From Wenzhouxiangella sp. 15190 (GTDB lineage: Bacteria > Pseudomonadota > Gammaproteobacteria > Xanthomonadales > Wenzhouxiangellaceae): 64,000 nt of DNA. Below, in pieces: positions 8,940 through 17,803 of the stretch (position 1 is the first letter of the stretch; every line of letters starts with the position of its first letter). The stretch covers positions 1 through 64,000 of the forward strand of contig NZ_QVMV01000008.1 of the NCBI RefSeq assembly GCF_003417465.1. The letters are read 5' to 3'. The position numbers and the translations under genes are program-made. The notes below the pieces were generated by a model, which saw only the letters and a list, made by a program, of their open reading frames with translations, was not told the origin of the DNA and did not search any database.

Positions 8940-9812
8940 TCAGGTCTTGTCCTGATCTTTATAATTCAGTGCTGTTATCTGCTCTGATATGAGCCCTATC
9001 AGGAAGATGATAACCGCTGCGCTAAACATCAGTAGGCTCATGTTGGTGAACTGTCCTCTGGTCGTGTAGGTGTATAGGTAGTAGCTGATTGCAACAGCAA
9101 AGAAGCAGAAGCTGGTTGGTAAAAACAGTTTAAGTGGCGCATATAACGTCGCAACTTTAAAGATGATCACCAAAAAGCGCAGTCCGTCGTGTAGCGGCTG
9201 GATATGACTCTGGCCCTTTCTTTTCGTAGCCTCGATATAGATGAACTCTACTGGAAACCCGGAACGCATAAAGGCCATGGTGATGGTCGTCGGGTAGGAG
9301 AACCCGTTGGGCAGCAGGTACAAGTATTTCCTGAATTTCGTGGCGTTTACTGCCCGGAATCCAGAGGTCAAGTCGGGAATCGTGTGACCCGTAACGATTG
9401 ATGCGATGATGTTGTAGGCGCCATTGGCCGCCAGGCGGGCCGAGTTGGCGTGTGACTTTCGACCCGCGCGCGCACCAACGACCATGTCGTAGCCGGCTTC
9501 CATTCTCTCAATCAGGCGCGGGATATCGGCCGGGTTGTGCTGCCCATCGCCGTCGAGGAAGACCAGGATTTCGCCTGCAGCACTGCGGGCGCCGCGTTTG
9601 ACCGCTGCGCCGTTGCCTAGCGCATGTGGGTGGCGCTCCACCGTGGCGCCGGCTTCGCTGGCAATTTCCGCTGTTCGGTCGGTGGAACCATCGTCGACGA
9701 CAATGATTTCGGCGTCTGGCAAGTGCTGGCGTACGCCTTCGACTACCTGCCCGATGGCGGCTTCTTCGTTTTTGGCCGGGATGATGATTGATAAGTTTTT
9801 CATGGAGGACAT
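8940..9812 (-). CDS. GT2 glycosyltransferase, polyprenyl-phosphate (DPM1-like) type
   Basis: This 290-residue protein has an N-terminal GT-A domain: LSIIIPAKNEEAAIG (7-21), VVDDGSTD (38-45), FLDGDGQHNP (DxD equivalent, about 84-93) and DLTSGFRAV. Two C-terminal transmembrane helices follow. This is the layout of dolichol/undecaprenyl-phosphate mannosyl- or glucosyltransferases, which load a sugar on a lipid carrier for later transfer by GT-C enzymes. That fits the truncated GT-C-like protein at the window start and the flippase-like gene. GC rises in its 5' part, so it marks the edge of the low-GC island. It is probably first in an operon with the sulfotransferase gene. Confidence 0.85.
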   Translation of the reverse strand: MSSMKNLSIIIPAKNEEAAIGQVVEGVRQHLPDAEIIVVDDGSTDRTAEIASEAGATVERHPHALGNGAAVKRGARSAAGEILVFLDGDGQHNPADIPRLIERMEAGYDMVVGARAGRKSHANSARLAANGAYNIIASIVTGHTIPDLTSGFRAVNATKFRKYLYLLPNGFSYPTTITMAFMRSGFPVEFIYIEATKRKGQSHIQPLHDGLRFLVIIFKVATLYAPLKLFLPTSFCFFAVAISYYLYTYTTRGQFTNMSLLMFSAAVIIFLIGLISEQITALNYKDQDKT

Positions 9813-9984
9813 ATTGGGGCAGTAGTGAAGTCTGGCACTTTAGCTAGGGCGGAGTTGATTTCAGCTAGCACCGAGTATCGCAAATAACTGCGATTCAGGC
9901 CAGCTTTGAAGGCAGTTGGATTGTGATCCGAAAGCTTCCGAGATAAGCTGCGGGACTGCACAATTCCAAGCAGGGGCCAGAGGT

Positions 9985-12900
9985 ATGCATTCTGCCGTTC
10001 TGCGACGCCGTTTCGGGCTGTTGCTGGCCATTTTCGTCCTTTCGGGCTTTGCCGGGCTGGTCTACCAATCGATCTGGACTCATTACCTGGGCCTCTTCCT
10101 GGGGCATGCCGCGTATGCCCAGGTTCTAGTGCTCGCGCTGTTCATGGGCGGCATGGCGGTCGGTGCGGGATTGGTGGCCAAGTGGGGTATAAGCTGGAGA
10201 AACCTGCTCCGCGTTTATGCGCTAGTCGAACTGATCATTGGCGTGTTCGGGCTCGCCTTCCACTGGGTGTTCGTAGGTGTGTTAGGCCTGAGTTATGAGG
10301 TAATCATGCCGAGTCTGAGCGAGCCCTGGCTGGTTAGTGCCTGGAAGTGGTTGCTTGCGGCAAGCATGATATTGCCCCAGACCATCTTGCTCGGGATGAC
10401 CTTCCCGCTGATGAGCGGGGGATTACTTCGGCGCTATCCGGACCACGACGGAAATGCCCTGGGAGGGCTTTATTTCACCAACAGCATCGGTGCCGCAGTG
10501 GGCGTTGTGGTGGCCGCGTTCTTCCTTCTGCCCCGATTCGGACTGCCCGGCGCGATGGTCACTGCCGGCGGCATCAATATCATTGTCGCGATTCTGGCCT
10601 GGTGGCTCGGCGCCGGGAAAGAGACGCCCCGGCCGGCTATTTCCGCGGGGGGGGCAGGAACGCTCTGACGGCAGCCGGCAACTTCTCTACCTGGTTCTCG
10701 GAGCAACTTTATTATCCAGCGCGGCGTCGTTTGCCTACGAAATTATTTTCGTGCGAATGCTCAGCCTAGCGCTGGGCAGCACGCTGCACGCCTTCGAACT
10801 GATGCTGGGGTCTTTTATCGCCGGTATCGCGCTGGGCGCGCTGTGGATCCGGGGTCGTGCGGATCGTACCGATGCACCGCTGAAGCTCGTGGCTCTCCTG
10901 CAAATCCTGATGGGGCTGACCGCTCTGATGGCGCTGGCGTTCTATGCGGGCGCCTTTGCCTGGGTTGGCTTTCTGATGGAGTCGCTGGCGCGGACTGATG
11001 GCGGCTACAGTCTTTTCAACCTGGGCACGGCGGCAATCGCCATTCTCATCATGCTGCCGACGGCATTTTTTGCCGGCACCACGCTGCCGTTGTTCACGGT
11101 CGCCTTGCTTCGCGACGGGCAGGGCGAGGCTTCAATCGGCCGCGTTTACGCCTTTAATACCATCGGGGCGATTGTCGGCGTGTTCGCCGCAATGCACCTC
11201 CTGATTCCTGTGCTCGGGCTGAAACTGGCTCTGGTGCTGGCAGCCTTGGTTGATATGGCGATCGGTGTCGTAATCCTGAGGATTACGGCAGTCCGAGACA
11301 GGGACCTGGCTGGTGTTGGCGCGGGAGTCGCTGTAGCCCTGCTTTCCATCTTGTTTGCTGTCACCCTGGTGACTTTCGATCCGCTGCGGCTGAGTTCCGG
11401 GGTATATCGGACCGGAAACGTGCAGCTCGATGAAGAGACCGAACTGCTGTTCTACCGTGATGGAAAGACAGCCAGTATTTCGACGTATCTGAATCCTGGG
11501 GGAACGGCGATCATCGCCACCAATGGGAAACCGGATGCCTCGCTGCAATTTAACGATGAGCGTTCGCCGACGATCGATGAGCCGACGATGATTGCCTTAG
11601 GTGCGTTACCGCTGGCTTACCTCCCTCATCCAGATTCAGCAGCAGTCATAGGATTTGGGTCGGGCATGACAACGCACACCCTGTTGGCCGATTCAGGGCT
11701 CGAGCGGGTTGATACCATCGAGATCGAGCGGGAGGTGATCAACGGCGCCCGGTGGTTCGGCGAACGTGTCGCCCGCGCCTACGAGGATCCGCGCTCGAAC
11801 GTTATCATCGATGATGCCAAGAGCTATTTTGCCGGTCAGAAAAAGCGCTATGACCTCATCATCTCCGAGCCTTCCAACCCCTGGATCAGTGGAGTCGGGA
11901 CGCTATTTTCGAAGGAATTCTACCAGTTTATCCCGCACTATCTTTCGGATGACGGTATTTTCCTGCAATGGTTGCAACTCTATGAAATTGATGACCGACT
12001 GGTCAGTTCAGTGTTGAATGCCATGGTGCCGGCTTTTGCGGATATCAACGGCTACTTGTCAAACAATGGTGATTTGTTGCTAGTGGCCAGCCAACGGCCG
12101 CTTGACGACCGGTTGGATTACTCCCGATTGTTTGAGGGGGAGCTGGCAGAAGAGTTGAGTCATGTCGGAGTAACGAGTGCTGAACATCTCGCGTTTCGCC
12201 GAGTAGCTGATAAAAAATTGCTGGCGGCGTTTGCAAGGCTCTATGGGTATCGGGCCAATAGCGATTATCACCCGGTTCTGAGTCTGGAGGCGCCCCGTAC
12301 TCGATTTCGGGGCCTCAATGCCCAGCAACTTATCGGCCTGCCTACTCATAATCTTCCCTTATTGGAATGGCTTGGGGTCCGTGAAGTGCCGAGTTTGGGT
12401 GTAACAATGCCTGACCATGATCATTTTTCTGCTGATACACTCTCCAATGATGCCCGGCTCATTCGAAGCTTTCTCGTTCACGATGACATGGAAGCGCTTG
12501 CCGGCCTGGAAACGGGAATGCAAGCCTGGATGATGGAGCTCCGTGCGATCGGATCCATTTGCGAGCAGGATGGGAACGATGCGGTGGCCGGTGAGTGGCT
12601 GGTCCGGCGTTTGCAGAGTCTGGCCGAGCTGACCTTGCCTTACCTTGATCGTGAGGGCTTGTCCGGGCTTCTGATCGAACCCGTCTGGCTGAATTGCGAA
12701 TCGCTTCCGCCGGGCATTGATCGGGTACTGGCCCTACTGGACGCAAACGCCCGACGTGACGCCGAGGCCATGGTGCAGCTGGGAAGGCATTGGCTGGAGG
12801 AGCTGGAAGCTCTGCCTGAGTCTTTGCGACAGTTCGACGCCTATGCCTTTGCCAGTCTGCAGCTCGGCCTGATCGGGCAGGAACGATACAGCGAAGCTGC

Positions 12901-12997
12901 AGAAATCGAGAAGGAGTTCGGTGCTCAGGTAGAGGCTACCGGCGAGTATGGCTTCGCTCGCTCGCTGCTCCTTGCCTGGCTGGATCAGCGTGAATGA
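9985..12997 (+). CDS. Membrane-fused spermidine-synthase-like protein, frameshifted at a G8 run
   Basis: Two frames make one gene. Frame 1 (ATG 9985, MHSAVLRRRFGLL; an upstream ATG at 9916 is less likely) gives five or six membrane helices and ends at a TGA at about 10666. Frame 2 then gives further helices, a soluble methyltransferase-like domain (GFGSGMTTHTLL; IEIEREV; DDAKSYF; ISEPSNPWISGVG) and a helical tail ending at 12997. The break is the run of eight G at 10647-10654; with seven G the frames join. Polytopic proteins fused to a spermidine-synthase fold are a known family of unclear function; polyamine synthesis is not implied. The shift may be a real mutation, a phase-variable tract or a sequencing error. 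Confidence 0.75.
10647..10654 (+). repeat. G8 homopolymer at the frameshift
   Basis: Eight consecutive G lie exactly where the membrane spermidine-synthase-like gene changes frame. Removing one G restores a single frame of about 1,000 codons; adding one leads into a third frame with no family similarity. Confidence 0.85.
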
Positions 12998-13047
12998 GGC
13001 TTGGGTGCGTGATCGCCGGCCAGGAGGGTGATCAGATTCGCAGGTGA

Positions 13048-14652
13048 CTACAGTCTTGCCTGAGTGGCGTCGCTCGGGAACGCGGCTTTGACATCGTAGA
13101 TGACATGGCGCGGCTGGGCCAGTGCTTTGATGGCCTGGATGCCTTTCTCGATGAAGCAGTCGTGGGCGACGGCGATGACGATGCCGCCGTAGGTGCCCGC
13201 CTGTGGTGTGTCGACCAGTTCCATGCCGTACTCGTTCCGGGCGAATTCGGCGTCGACCCAGGGATCGTGGAGGTCGACATCGATGCCGTAGGTCTGGAGT
13301 TCGTGGACGATGTCGACCACGCGCGTGTTGCGGATGTCGGCGCAGTTTTCCTTGAAGGCCAGGCCCATGACCAGCACGCGGGCGTCGCGGGTGTCGATGT
13401 CCTTGCGGATCATGTGCTTGACCAGCTCGCCGGCGATGTAGCGACCCATGCCGTCGTTGATGCGGCGGCCGGCCAGGATGACCTCGGGGTGGTAATCGAC
13501 GGCCTCGGCTTTGTAGGTCAGGTAATAGGGGTCGACGCCGATGCAGTGGCCGCCGACCAGGCCGGGGCGAAAGGGCAGGAAGTTCCACTTGGTGCCGGCG
13601 GCTTCCAGGATTTCGCTGGTGTCGAGGTTCAGCCGGTTGAAGATCAGCGCCAGTTCGTTGACCAGGGCGATGTTGAGATCGCGCTGGGTGTTTTCGATGA
13701 CCTTGGCGGCCTCGGCCACGGCGATGGAGCTGACGCGGTGGGTGCCGGCCTGGACGACGCTGTTGTAGAGCGCGTCGACGAATTCGGCGGCTTCGGGGGT
13801 GCTGCCGGCGGTGATCTTGACCACGTTGCGCAGGCTGTGGGCCGTGTCGCCGGGGTTGATGCGTTCGGGGCTGTAGCCGACGTGGAATTGTCGTTTGGTC
13901 GTTTCGTCGTTTGGTCGTTTTGAAGTTGGCTCGCCTGCGGCTTTGCCGGTTTCGTTAGTTGGGCCGTGCTGGGTTTCGGCGTGGGAGGTCCCGGCTCTTC
14001 GCTGCGCTTCGGCCGGGACGACAGAGGGTTCGGGGGTGCGAGGTCCCGGCTCGGAGGCCGGGACGACACGATGGTCGGGTTCTGTCGTCCCGGAAACGCC
14101 GGAGGCGTTATCCGGGATCTCGCTTCTGTTCGTCGGGCCGTGCTGGGTTTGGGCGTGCGAGGTCCCGGCTCTTCGCTGCGCTTCGGCCGGGACGACAGGA
14201 GTGTCCCAGGCGCATTGGAGGCCGCTTTCGTTTTCCAGGATGGGGACGCAGACTTCCTGGGTGCAGCCGGGGTAGACGGTGGCTTCGAAGATGACGATGT
14301 TGCCGGGCTGCAGGTGGGGTGCGATTGTCTTGCAGGCGTTTTTCAGCGGCGCCAGATCGGGTCGTTTCTGGCGGTCGACCGGCGTGGGGACGGCGACGAT
14401 GTAGACCTGGCAGTCGGCCAGGTCGTCGGCGTCGGCGCTGAAGGTCAGCTGCGTGGCGCCGGCCAGCAGTTCCGGGGTGACTTCGCGCGTGGCGTCCGCG
14501 CCCGCCTGGAGCTCGCTGACGCGGCGGGCGTCGATGTCGTAGCCCAGGGTGGGCTGGCGTTCGCCGAAGGCGATGGCCAGTGGCAGGCCGACGTAGCCCA
14601 GGCCGATGACGGCGATGCGGGCTTGTTCGGGGCTGGGAAGTTCGGTGTTCAT
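13048..14652 (-). CDS. tviB: UDP-GlcNAc/GalNAc-type 6-dehydrogenase with a ~104-residue repeat-derived insertion
   Basis: The product is a nucleotide-sugar dehydrogenase of the TviB/WbpO/WbpA type, which oxidises UDP-N-acetylhexosamine to the uronic acid using NAD. From the ATG at 14652 it has 534 residues; relatives are about 425. Visible motifs are VIGLGYVGLP (15-24), VPTPVD (88-93), SPERINPGD (261-269), AGTKWNFLPF and catalytic Cys370 in GLVGGHCIGVDPYY. The extra residues (about 152-254) fall between GLQCAWD and FHVGYSPERINPG, where relatives have a short loop, and are translated dispersed repeat. The frame is open throughout and all catalytic motifs survive, so activity is plausible. A longer frame to 14757 exists but lacks family similarity. 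Confidence 0.8.
   Translation of the reverse strand: MNTELPSPEQARIAVIGLGYVGLPLAIAFGERQPTLGYDIDARRVSELQAGADATREVTPELLAGATQLTFSADADDLADCQVYIVAVPTPVDRQKRPDLAPLKNACKTIAPHLQPGNIVIFEATVYPGCTQEVCVPILENESGLQCAWDTPVVPAEAQRRAGTSHAQTQHGPTNRSEIPDNASGVSGTTEPDHRVVPASEPGPRTPEPSVVPAEAQRRAGTSHAETQHGPTNETGKAAGEPTSKRPNDETTKRQFHVGYSPERINPGDTAHSLRNVVKITAGSTPEAAEFVDALYNSVVQAGTHRVSSIAVAEAAKVIENTQRDLNIALVNELALIFNRLNLDTSEILEAAGTKWNFLPFRPGLVGGHCIGVDPYYLTYKAEAVDYHPEVILAGRRINDGMGRYIAGELVKHMIRKDIDTRDARVLVMGLAFKENCADIRNTRVVDIVHELQTYGIDVDLHDPWVDAEFARNEYGMELVDTPQAGTYGGIVIAVAHDCFIEKGIQAIKALAQPRHVIYDVKAAFPSDATQARL
13890..14201. repeat. Repeat cluster inserted in frame in the UDP-sugar dehydrogenase gene
   Basis: This stretch of 312 bp (104 codons) contains four GTCGTTTB octamers (13890-13921), then two 71-bp direct copies (13954-14024 and 14128-14198). 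Each copy ends in a GAGGTCCCGG...CCGGGACGACAG palindromic unit. Between them are a shorter unit (14038-14067) and one opposite unit (14082-14123) with the GGAAACGCC/GGCGTTATCC hairpin. Identical units occur between genes in the rest of the window. On the minus strand it reads as two copies of VVPAEAQRRAGTSHA separated by IPDNASGVSGTT. Confidence 0.8.
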
Positions 14653-14820
14653 CCGACGATCGCTTGTGGCTGCGAGGGCTGGAATGGAGTATGCCAGAAC
14701 TTCCCGGGCGGCAGGACCGGGGTTGTCCGTGGGCAGGGCCTGCTCGGACAGATGCAAAGATTCCGCTTTCAGTTTGATTCATAGGCTGCTGAGCCTGCAC
14801 AAAAAAAGGGCGAAAAAGTT

Positions 14821-14849
14821 TTGTGATTGTGGTCACAATCTGGTATTTT
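14821..14849 (+). promoter_or_regulatory. Perfect CRP/Clp-type operator overlapping a candidate promoter
   Basis: TGTGATTGTGGTCACA at 14822-14837 is an exact TGTGA-N6-TCACA site. It overlaps a possible -35 TTGTGA (14821-14826), with a -10-like TATTTT at 14844-14849 after a 17-bp spacer, directing transcription to the GGDEF-EAL gene at 14885. This position would favour repression of that promoter. The site also lies about 170 bp upstream of the divergent UDP-sugar dehydrogenase gene, which it could activate. Confidence 0.6.
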
Positions 14850-14884
14850 CTGTCCAAAGCCCGCCAATCGAGGGAGACCGGGGC

Positions 14885-17017
14885 ATGAGCAATGTAGAAG
14901 ATCTCGCACGTTTTGCCCGCCGAGCGAACCCGTCGGAAAAGCCGATCGGGGACAATCTGTTCAGCTCGGTCGAAGCCGTGTGGGACCGCGTCCAGGACCG
15001 CGAAATTGCGGGCATGCTGCTCGATGCCATCCCGGGTATCTTTTTCCTGGTCGATACCCGGTATCGAATCCGCCTGTGGAATCGCCGGCTGCAGAAGCTC
15101 ACCGGTTTCAAGTCCGAGAAGATCATCCGCATGTCCGTGCTGGATCTGTTCGATGACTCCGATCGTGTGGAGATGGAACTGGCCCTGGAAAAATGCCTGA
15201 TCGAAGAGCAGTCGACGGTCGATACTTCGGTGGTGATCGAAGAAGGCTCGAGTCCGCTGCACCATTTCCAGAATCAGCTGGTCGAGCTCGACGGCGAACA
15301 GATGATCGCCTGCGTGGCCATGGACGTCTCGCGGCTGAAGGAAGTCGAGGCCGAGCACGCCCGGCAGCGCGTCCAGCTCGAACGCCTGGCAAGCCATGTG
15401 CCGGGTACCGTCTATCAGCTCCAGCGCGACCACGATACCGGCCGGCTGTGGTTCCCCTACGCCAGCGCCAAGTTCCACCAGGTTTTCGGGATGGATTACG
15501 CGGACGTGGCCGAGGACGCCAGCCCGCTGATCGATCGCATCCACGGGGCCGACTCGGATCGCGTGATGCAGGCGCTCGAGCGCAGCGCCGAGACCATGAA
15601 GCCCTTCTTCCAGGAACTGCGGATGTATCCCGTCGGCCGTGCGCGCACCGACGATGCCATCGAATGGATCGAAATCGATTCCGGGCCGGAAAAGCTGTCC
15701 GACGGCAGCGTCGTCTGGCACGGATTTGCGCGGCTGGTTACGCATCGGCGCCAGCTCGAACGAAAGTTGACGCAACTGGCCTACTTCGATGAACTGACCG
15801 GTTTGCCCAACCGGGCGAATCTGCAATCCACGCTGCGCGATGAATTGACGGCCGCCGTATCTGCCCGGGAAGGCCTGGCCGTTCTCTATCTCGATCTCGA
15901 CAATTTCAACGACATCAACGACGCCTGGAGCCATGCCGCGGGCGATCGCCTGCTAAAGGAAGTGGGCGAGCGGCTCAAGTCGCTGGTCGATGGCGAGGGC
16001 ATGCTGGGTCGCATCGGTGGCGACGAGTTCCTGGTCATTCTTCGCGGGCAGCGGGTCCGCGAACAGGCCGAGGCGCTTGGCGAGGCCATTTGCGACACCA
16101 TGAATGCGCCGATGCACCTGGGTGATCGCCAGGTTCGCATGACCATGTCGATCGGCATCAGCATGTTCCCCTGCGATGCCGAAACGGCGGAGGACCTGAT
16201 TCGCCATGCCGATGCGGCGGTCTACAACGCCAAGTCCCAGGGGCCGGGACGCGTCGGGCGCTATTCGCGCGAACTGACCGAGGCCGCCCGCGCCCGTCGA
16301 TATCTCGAAACGGAACTGCGCACCGCCATCGAAGGTGAGCAGATACAGGTGGCGCTGCAGCCGATCGTGTCCCTGGAAGACGGCAAGACGGTCGCCGTGG
16401 AAGCGCTCGCACGCTGGTATCACTGGGAGGACGGCTGGCTGTCCCCGGACCGCTTTGTCGCCATGGCCGAAAAGCGGGGGTTGATCGGCGCGCTGGGTGA
16501 GCAGGTCTATCGCAGGGCCATGCAGGCCGTCGCCGATATGCCCGGCATCACGCTCGCGCTCAATGTGGCGCCCGGCCAGTTACAGGATTCGTCATTCGCC
16601 AGGCGTCTCGTCGATCTGGCCCAGGACTGCGGCCTGGGTGCGGAACGCATCGAAGTCGAATTGACCGAGCGCGCCTTTCTGGGTGACGGCACCCTAGCGC
16701 TCGACCAGATCGATCGGCTGCGATATGCCGGAATCAACGTGTCGATCGATGACTTCGGATCGGGTTTCTCCTCGCTGGGTTACCTGAGACGGCTGCCGGC
16801 CCAGCGTCTGAAGATCGACCGCATGTTCGTGCGACAGATCGAAAACGACCCCGCCAGCGCGGCCATCGTCCGTGCGGTGACCAGCCTGGCCCACGACCTG
16901 GGCATGGAAGTCACCGCCGAGGGGGTGGAAACGGCCAACGAGGCGGAATTCGTGCGCAGCGTGGGCTGCGATTATGCCCAGGGCTGGTATTACGGGCGGC
17001 CGGATCTGGTGGAGTAA
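14885..17017 (+). CDS. PAS-PAS-GGDEF-EAL cyclic-di-GMP signalling protein
   Basis: From the ATG at 14885, preceded by GGGAGACC, the product has 710 residues. Two PAS-like regions (about 35-160 and 165-290) precede a GGDEF domain with intact GGDEF (near residue 378) and the DELTGLPNR entry motif. An EAL domain follows with EALARW (near 505), ELTE and DDFGSGFSSL (near 621). Both catalytic signatures are intact, so it could make or degrade c-di-GMP; the PAS regions probably set the balance. No membrane segment is visible, so it is probably cytoplasmic. The longer frame from 14606 overlaps the divergent gene and is not used. Confidence 0.9.
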   Translation: MSNVEDLARFARRANPSEKPIGDNLFSSVEAVWDRVQDREIAGMLLDAIPGIFFLVDTRYRIRLWNRRLQKLTGFKSEKIIRMSVLDLFDDSDRVEMELALEKCLIEEQSTVDTSVVIEEGSSPLHHFQNQLVELDGEQMIACVAMDVSRLKEVEAEHARQRVQLERLASHVPGTVYQLQRDHDTGRLWFPYASAKFHQVFGMDYADVAEDASPLIDRIHGADSDRVMQALERSAETMKPFFQELRMYPVGRARTDDAIEWIEIDSGPEKLSDGSVVWHGFARLVTHRRQLERKLTQLAYFDELTGLPNRANLQSTLRDELTAAVSAREGLAVLYLDLDNFNDINDAWSHAAGDRLLKEVGERLKSLVDGEGMLGRIGGDEFLVILRGQRVREQAEALGEAICDTMNAPMHLGDRQVRMTMSIGISMFPCDAETAEDLIRHADAAVYNAKSQGPGRVGRYSRELTEAARARRYLETELRTAIEGEQIQVALQPIVSLEDGKTVAVEALARWYHWEDGWLSPDRFVAMAEKRGLIGALGEQVYRRAMQAVADMPGITLALNVAPGQLQDSSFARRLVDLAQDCGLGAERIEVELTERAFLGDGTLALDQIDRLRYAGINVSIDDFGSGFSSLGYLRRLPAQRLKIDRMFVRQIENDPASAAIVRAVTSLAHDLGMEVTAEGVETANEAEFVRSVGCDYAQGWYYGRPDLVE

Positions 17018-17020
17018 TTT

Positions 17021-17076
17021 GGTTGGCTTGTTGGCTGGTTCGCTAGTTCGCTGGTTCGCTGGTTCGCCGGTTAGCT
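17021..17076 (+). repeat. Octamer array, seven GGTTCGCT-like units
   Basis: Seven 8-bp units without gaps (GGTTGGCT, TGTTGGCT, GGTTCGCT, AGTTCGCT, GGTTCGCT, GGTTCGCC, GGTTAGCT) begin three bases after the GGDEF-EAL stop. No facing array follows, so this is a half element of the composite family. Confidence 0.9.
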
Positions 17077-17139
17077 GAGTCTGTCGCTTCAGAAGCGCCG
17101 TGAGGCATTATCCGCAGCCTTGAGTTTTAGGGTGGCGAC

Positions 17140-17415
17140 TCAAGCCGCGTCATCGATCTCCCAGCCGGGAAATACCAGGACGGCAGGGTGGCAATCGAGT
17201 GCTCGCGCCAGGATCTTGGCGCGCTCGACGCCGAGGTTAATGCGACCGTTCTCGATGGCGGAAATCGTGGATTGCGCGATACCGGTCATATCAGCCAGAT
17301 GATTCTGACTGAGTTCCTGGAGCTCGCGGACAATCCTCAGGGATTCACCCGGCGAAACCTCGACGTGGGTCCTGGCCTGGACGAATTGTGAGTGTTCATT
17401 TCTTTGCATAGTCAC
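17140..17415 (-). CDS. XRE-family antitoxin (HigA-like)
   Basis: This 91-residue protein carries a helix-turn-helix at about residues 24-80: ESLRIVRELQELSQNHLADMTG, then IAQSTISAIENGRINLG, the classic HTH_3 pattern. It should bind and neutralise the toxin encoded immediately upstream, and repress their shared promoter. The start overlaps the toxin gene by 20 bp. The toxin-first order is typical of HigBA rather than RelBE. A second in-frame ATG two codons downstream is possible. Confidence 0.8.
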   Translation of the reverse strand: MTMQRNEHSQFVQARTHVEVSPGESLRIVRELQELSQNHLADMTGIAQSTISAIENGRINLGVERAKILARALDCHPAVLVFPGWEIDDAA

Positions 17416-17683
17416 GCGGATTGATGTCTATAACCTTGATGAGGAGGCGGTTACCTTCTACGCGATAGATAATTCGCCATTGAAGGCCAAGGCGACTCGA
17501 GCGGTATCCTTTCCATTCGCCCTTCAAGGTCTCGTCGCGAAAGCCCTTGATACGTTCGAGTCCCTGCGGGCCGGTAAGTCGGGCGATATCTTTCCATTTT
17601 TCATAGCGCTTTAATACTTCCAGCGGCACCTTCGCCTTGGCCAATTTTCTGTCGACCTTTCGGTGTTCCAGAATCTGCCACAT
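17396..17683 (-). CDS. RelE/HigB-superfamily toxin
   Basis: This 95-residue basic protein has the compact RelE/ParE fold pattern. Helices are rich in Lys and Arg (HRKVDRKLAKAKVPLEVLKRY), followed by GLERIKGFRDETLKG, then strands SRLGLQWRIIYRVEG and LLIKVIDINPRDY. Relatives cleave mRNA on the ribosome. Its stop lies inside the antitoxin gene, so the two are co-translated. A strong promoter sits so close that the transcript may be leaderless. Confidence 0.8.
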   Translation of the reverse strand: MWQILEHRKVDRKLAKAKVPLEVLKRYEKWKDIARLTGPQGLERIKGFRDETLKGEWKGYRSSRLGLQWRIIYRVEGNRLLIKVIDINPRDYAKK

Positions 17684-17690
17684 ACCATTT

Positions 17691-17718
17691 ATGATATAGG
17701 GTGGCCGTGAATTGTCAA
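17691..17718 (-). promoter_or_regulatory. Toxin-antitoxin promoter with possible operator
   Basis: On the minus strand TTGACA (17713-17718) and TATCAT (17691-17696) are separated by 16 bp, pointing to the toxin ATG at 17683. The -10 ends only seven bases from the ATG, so transcription would begin at or near the start codon. An imperfect palindrome TATCAT-AA-ATGGTA overlaps the -10 and is a candidate site for antitoxin binding. Confidence 0.6.
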
Positions 17719-17737
17719 GCGACAGCTACGGCAAAGA

Positions 17738-17770
17738 CAAAAAACCCCGGCGCAGTGGCCGGGGTTTTTT
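17738..17770. terminator. Bidirectional intrinsic terminator
   Basis: CCCCGGCGCAGTGGCCGGGG forms a stem with arms CCCCGGC/GCCGGGG, flanked by A6 on one side and T6 on the other. It serves the acidic-protein gene ending at 17804 on the minus strand and insulates the toxin-antitoxin promoter. Confidence 0.85.
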
Positions 17771-17803
17771 GATCGCGGGGCTGCCACCGCCTTTTAACGG
17801 GTG

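Noticed and set aside
10347-10769. Third reading frame over the G8 run
   Set aside because: Arg/Pro-rich shadow; only the frame joined by removing one G continues the membrane protein.
14108-15934. 608-codon minus-strand open frame
   Set aside because: It is the shadow of the GGDEF-EAL and dehydrogenase genes; high GC keeps alternative frames open.
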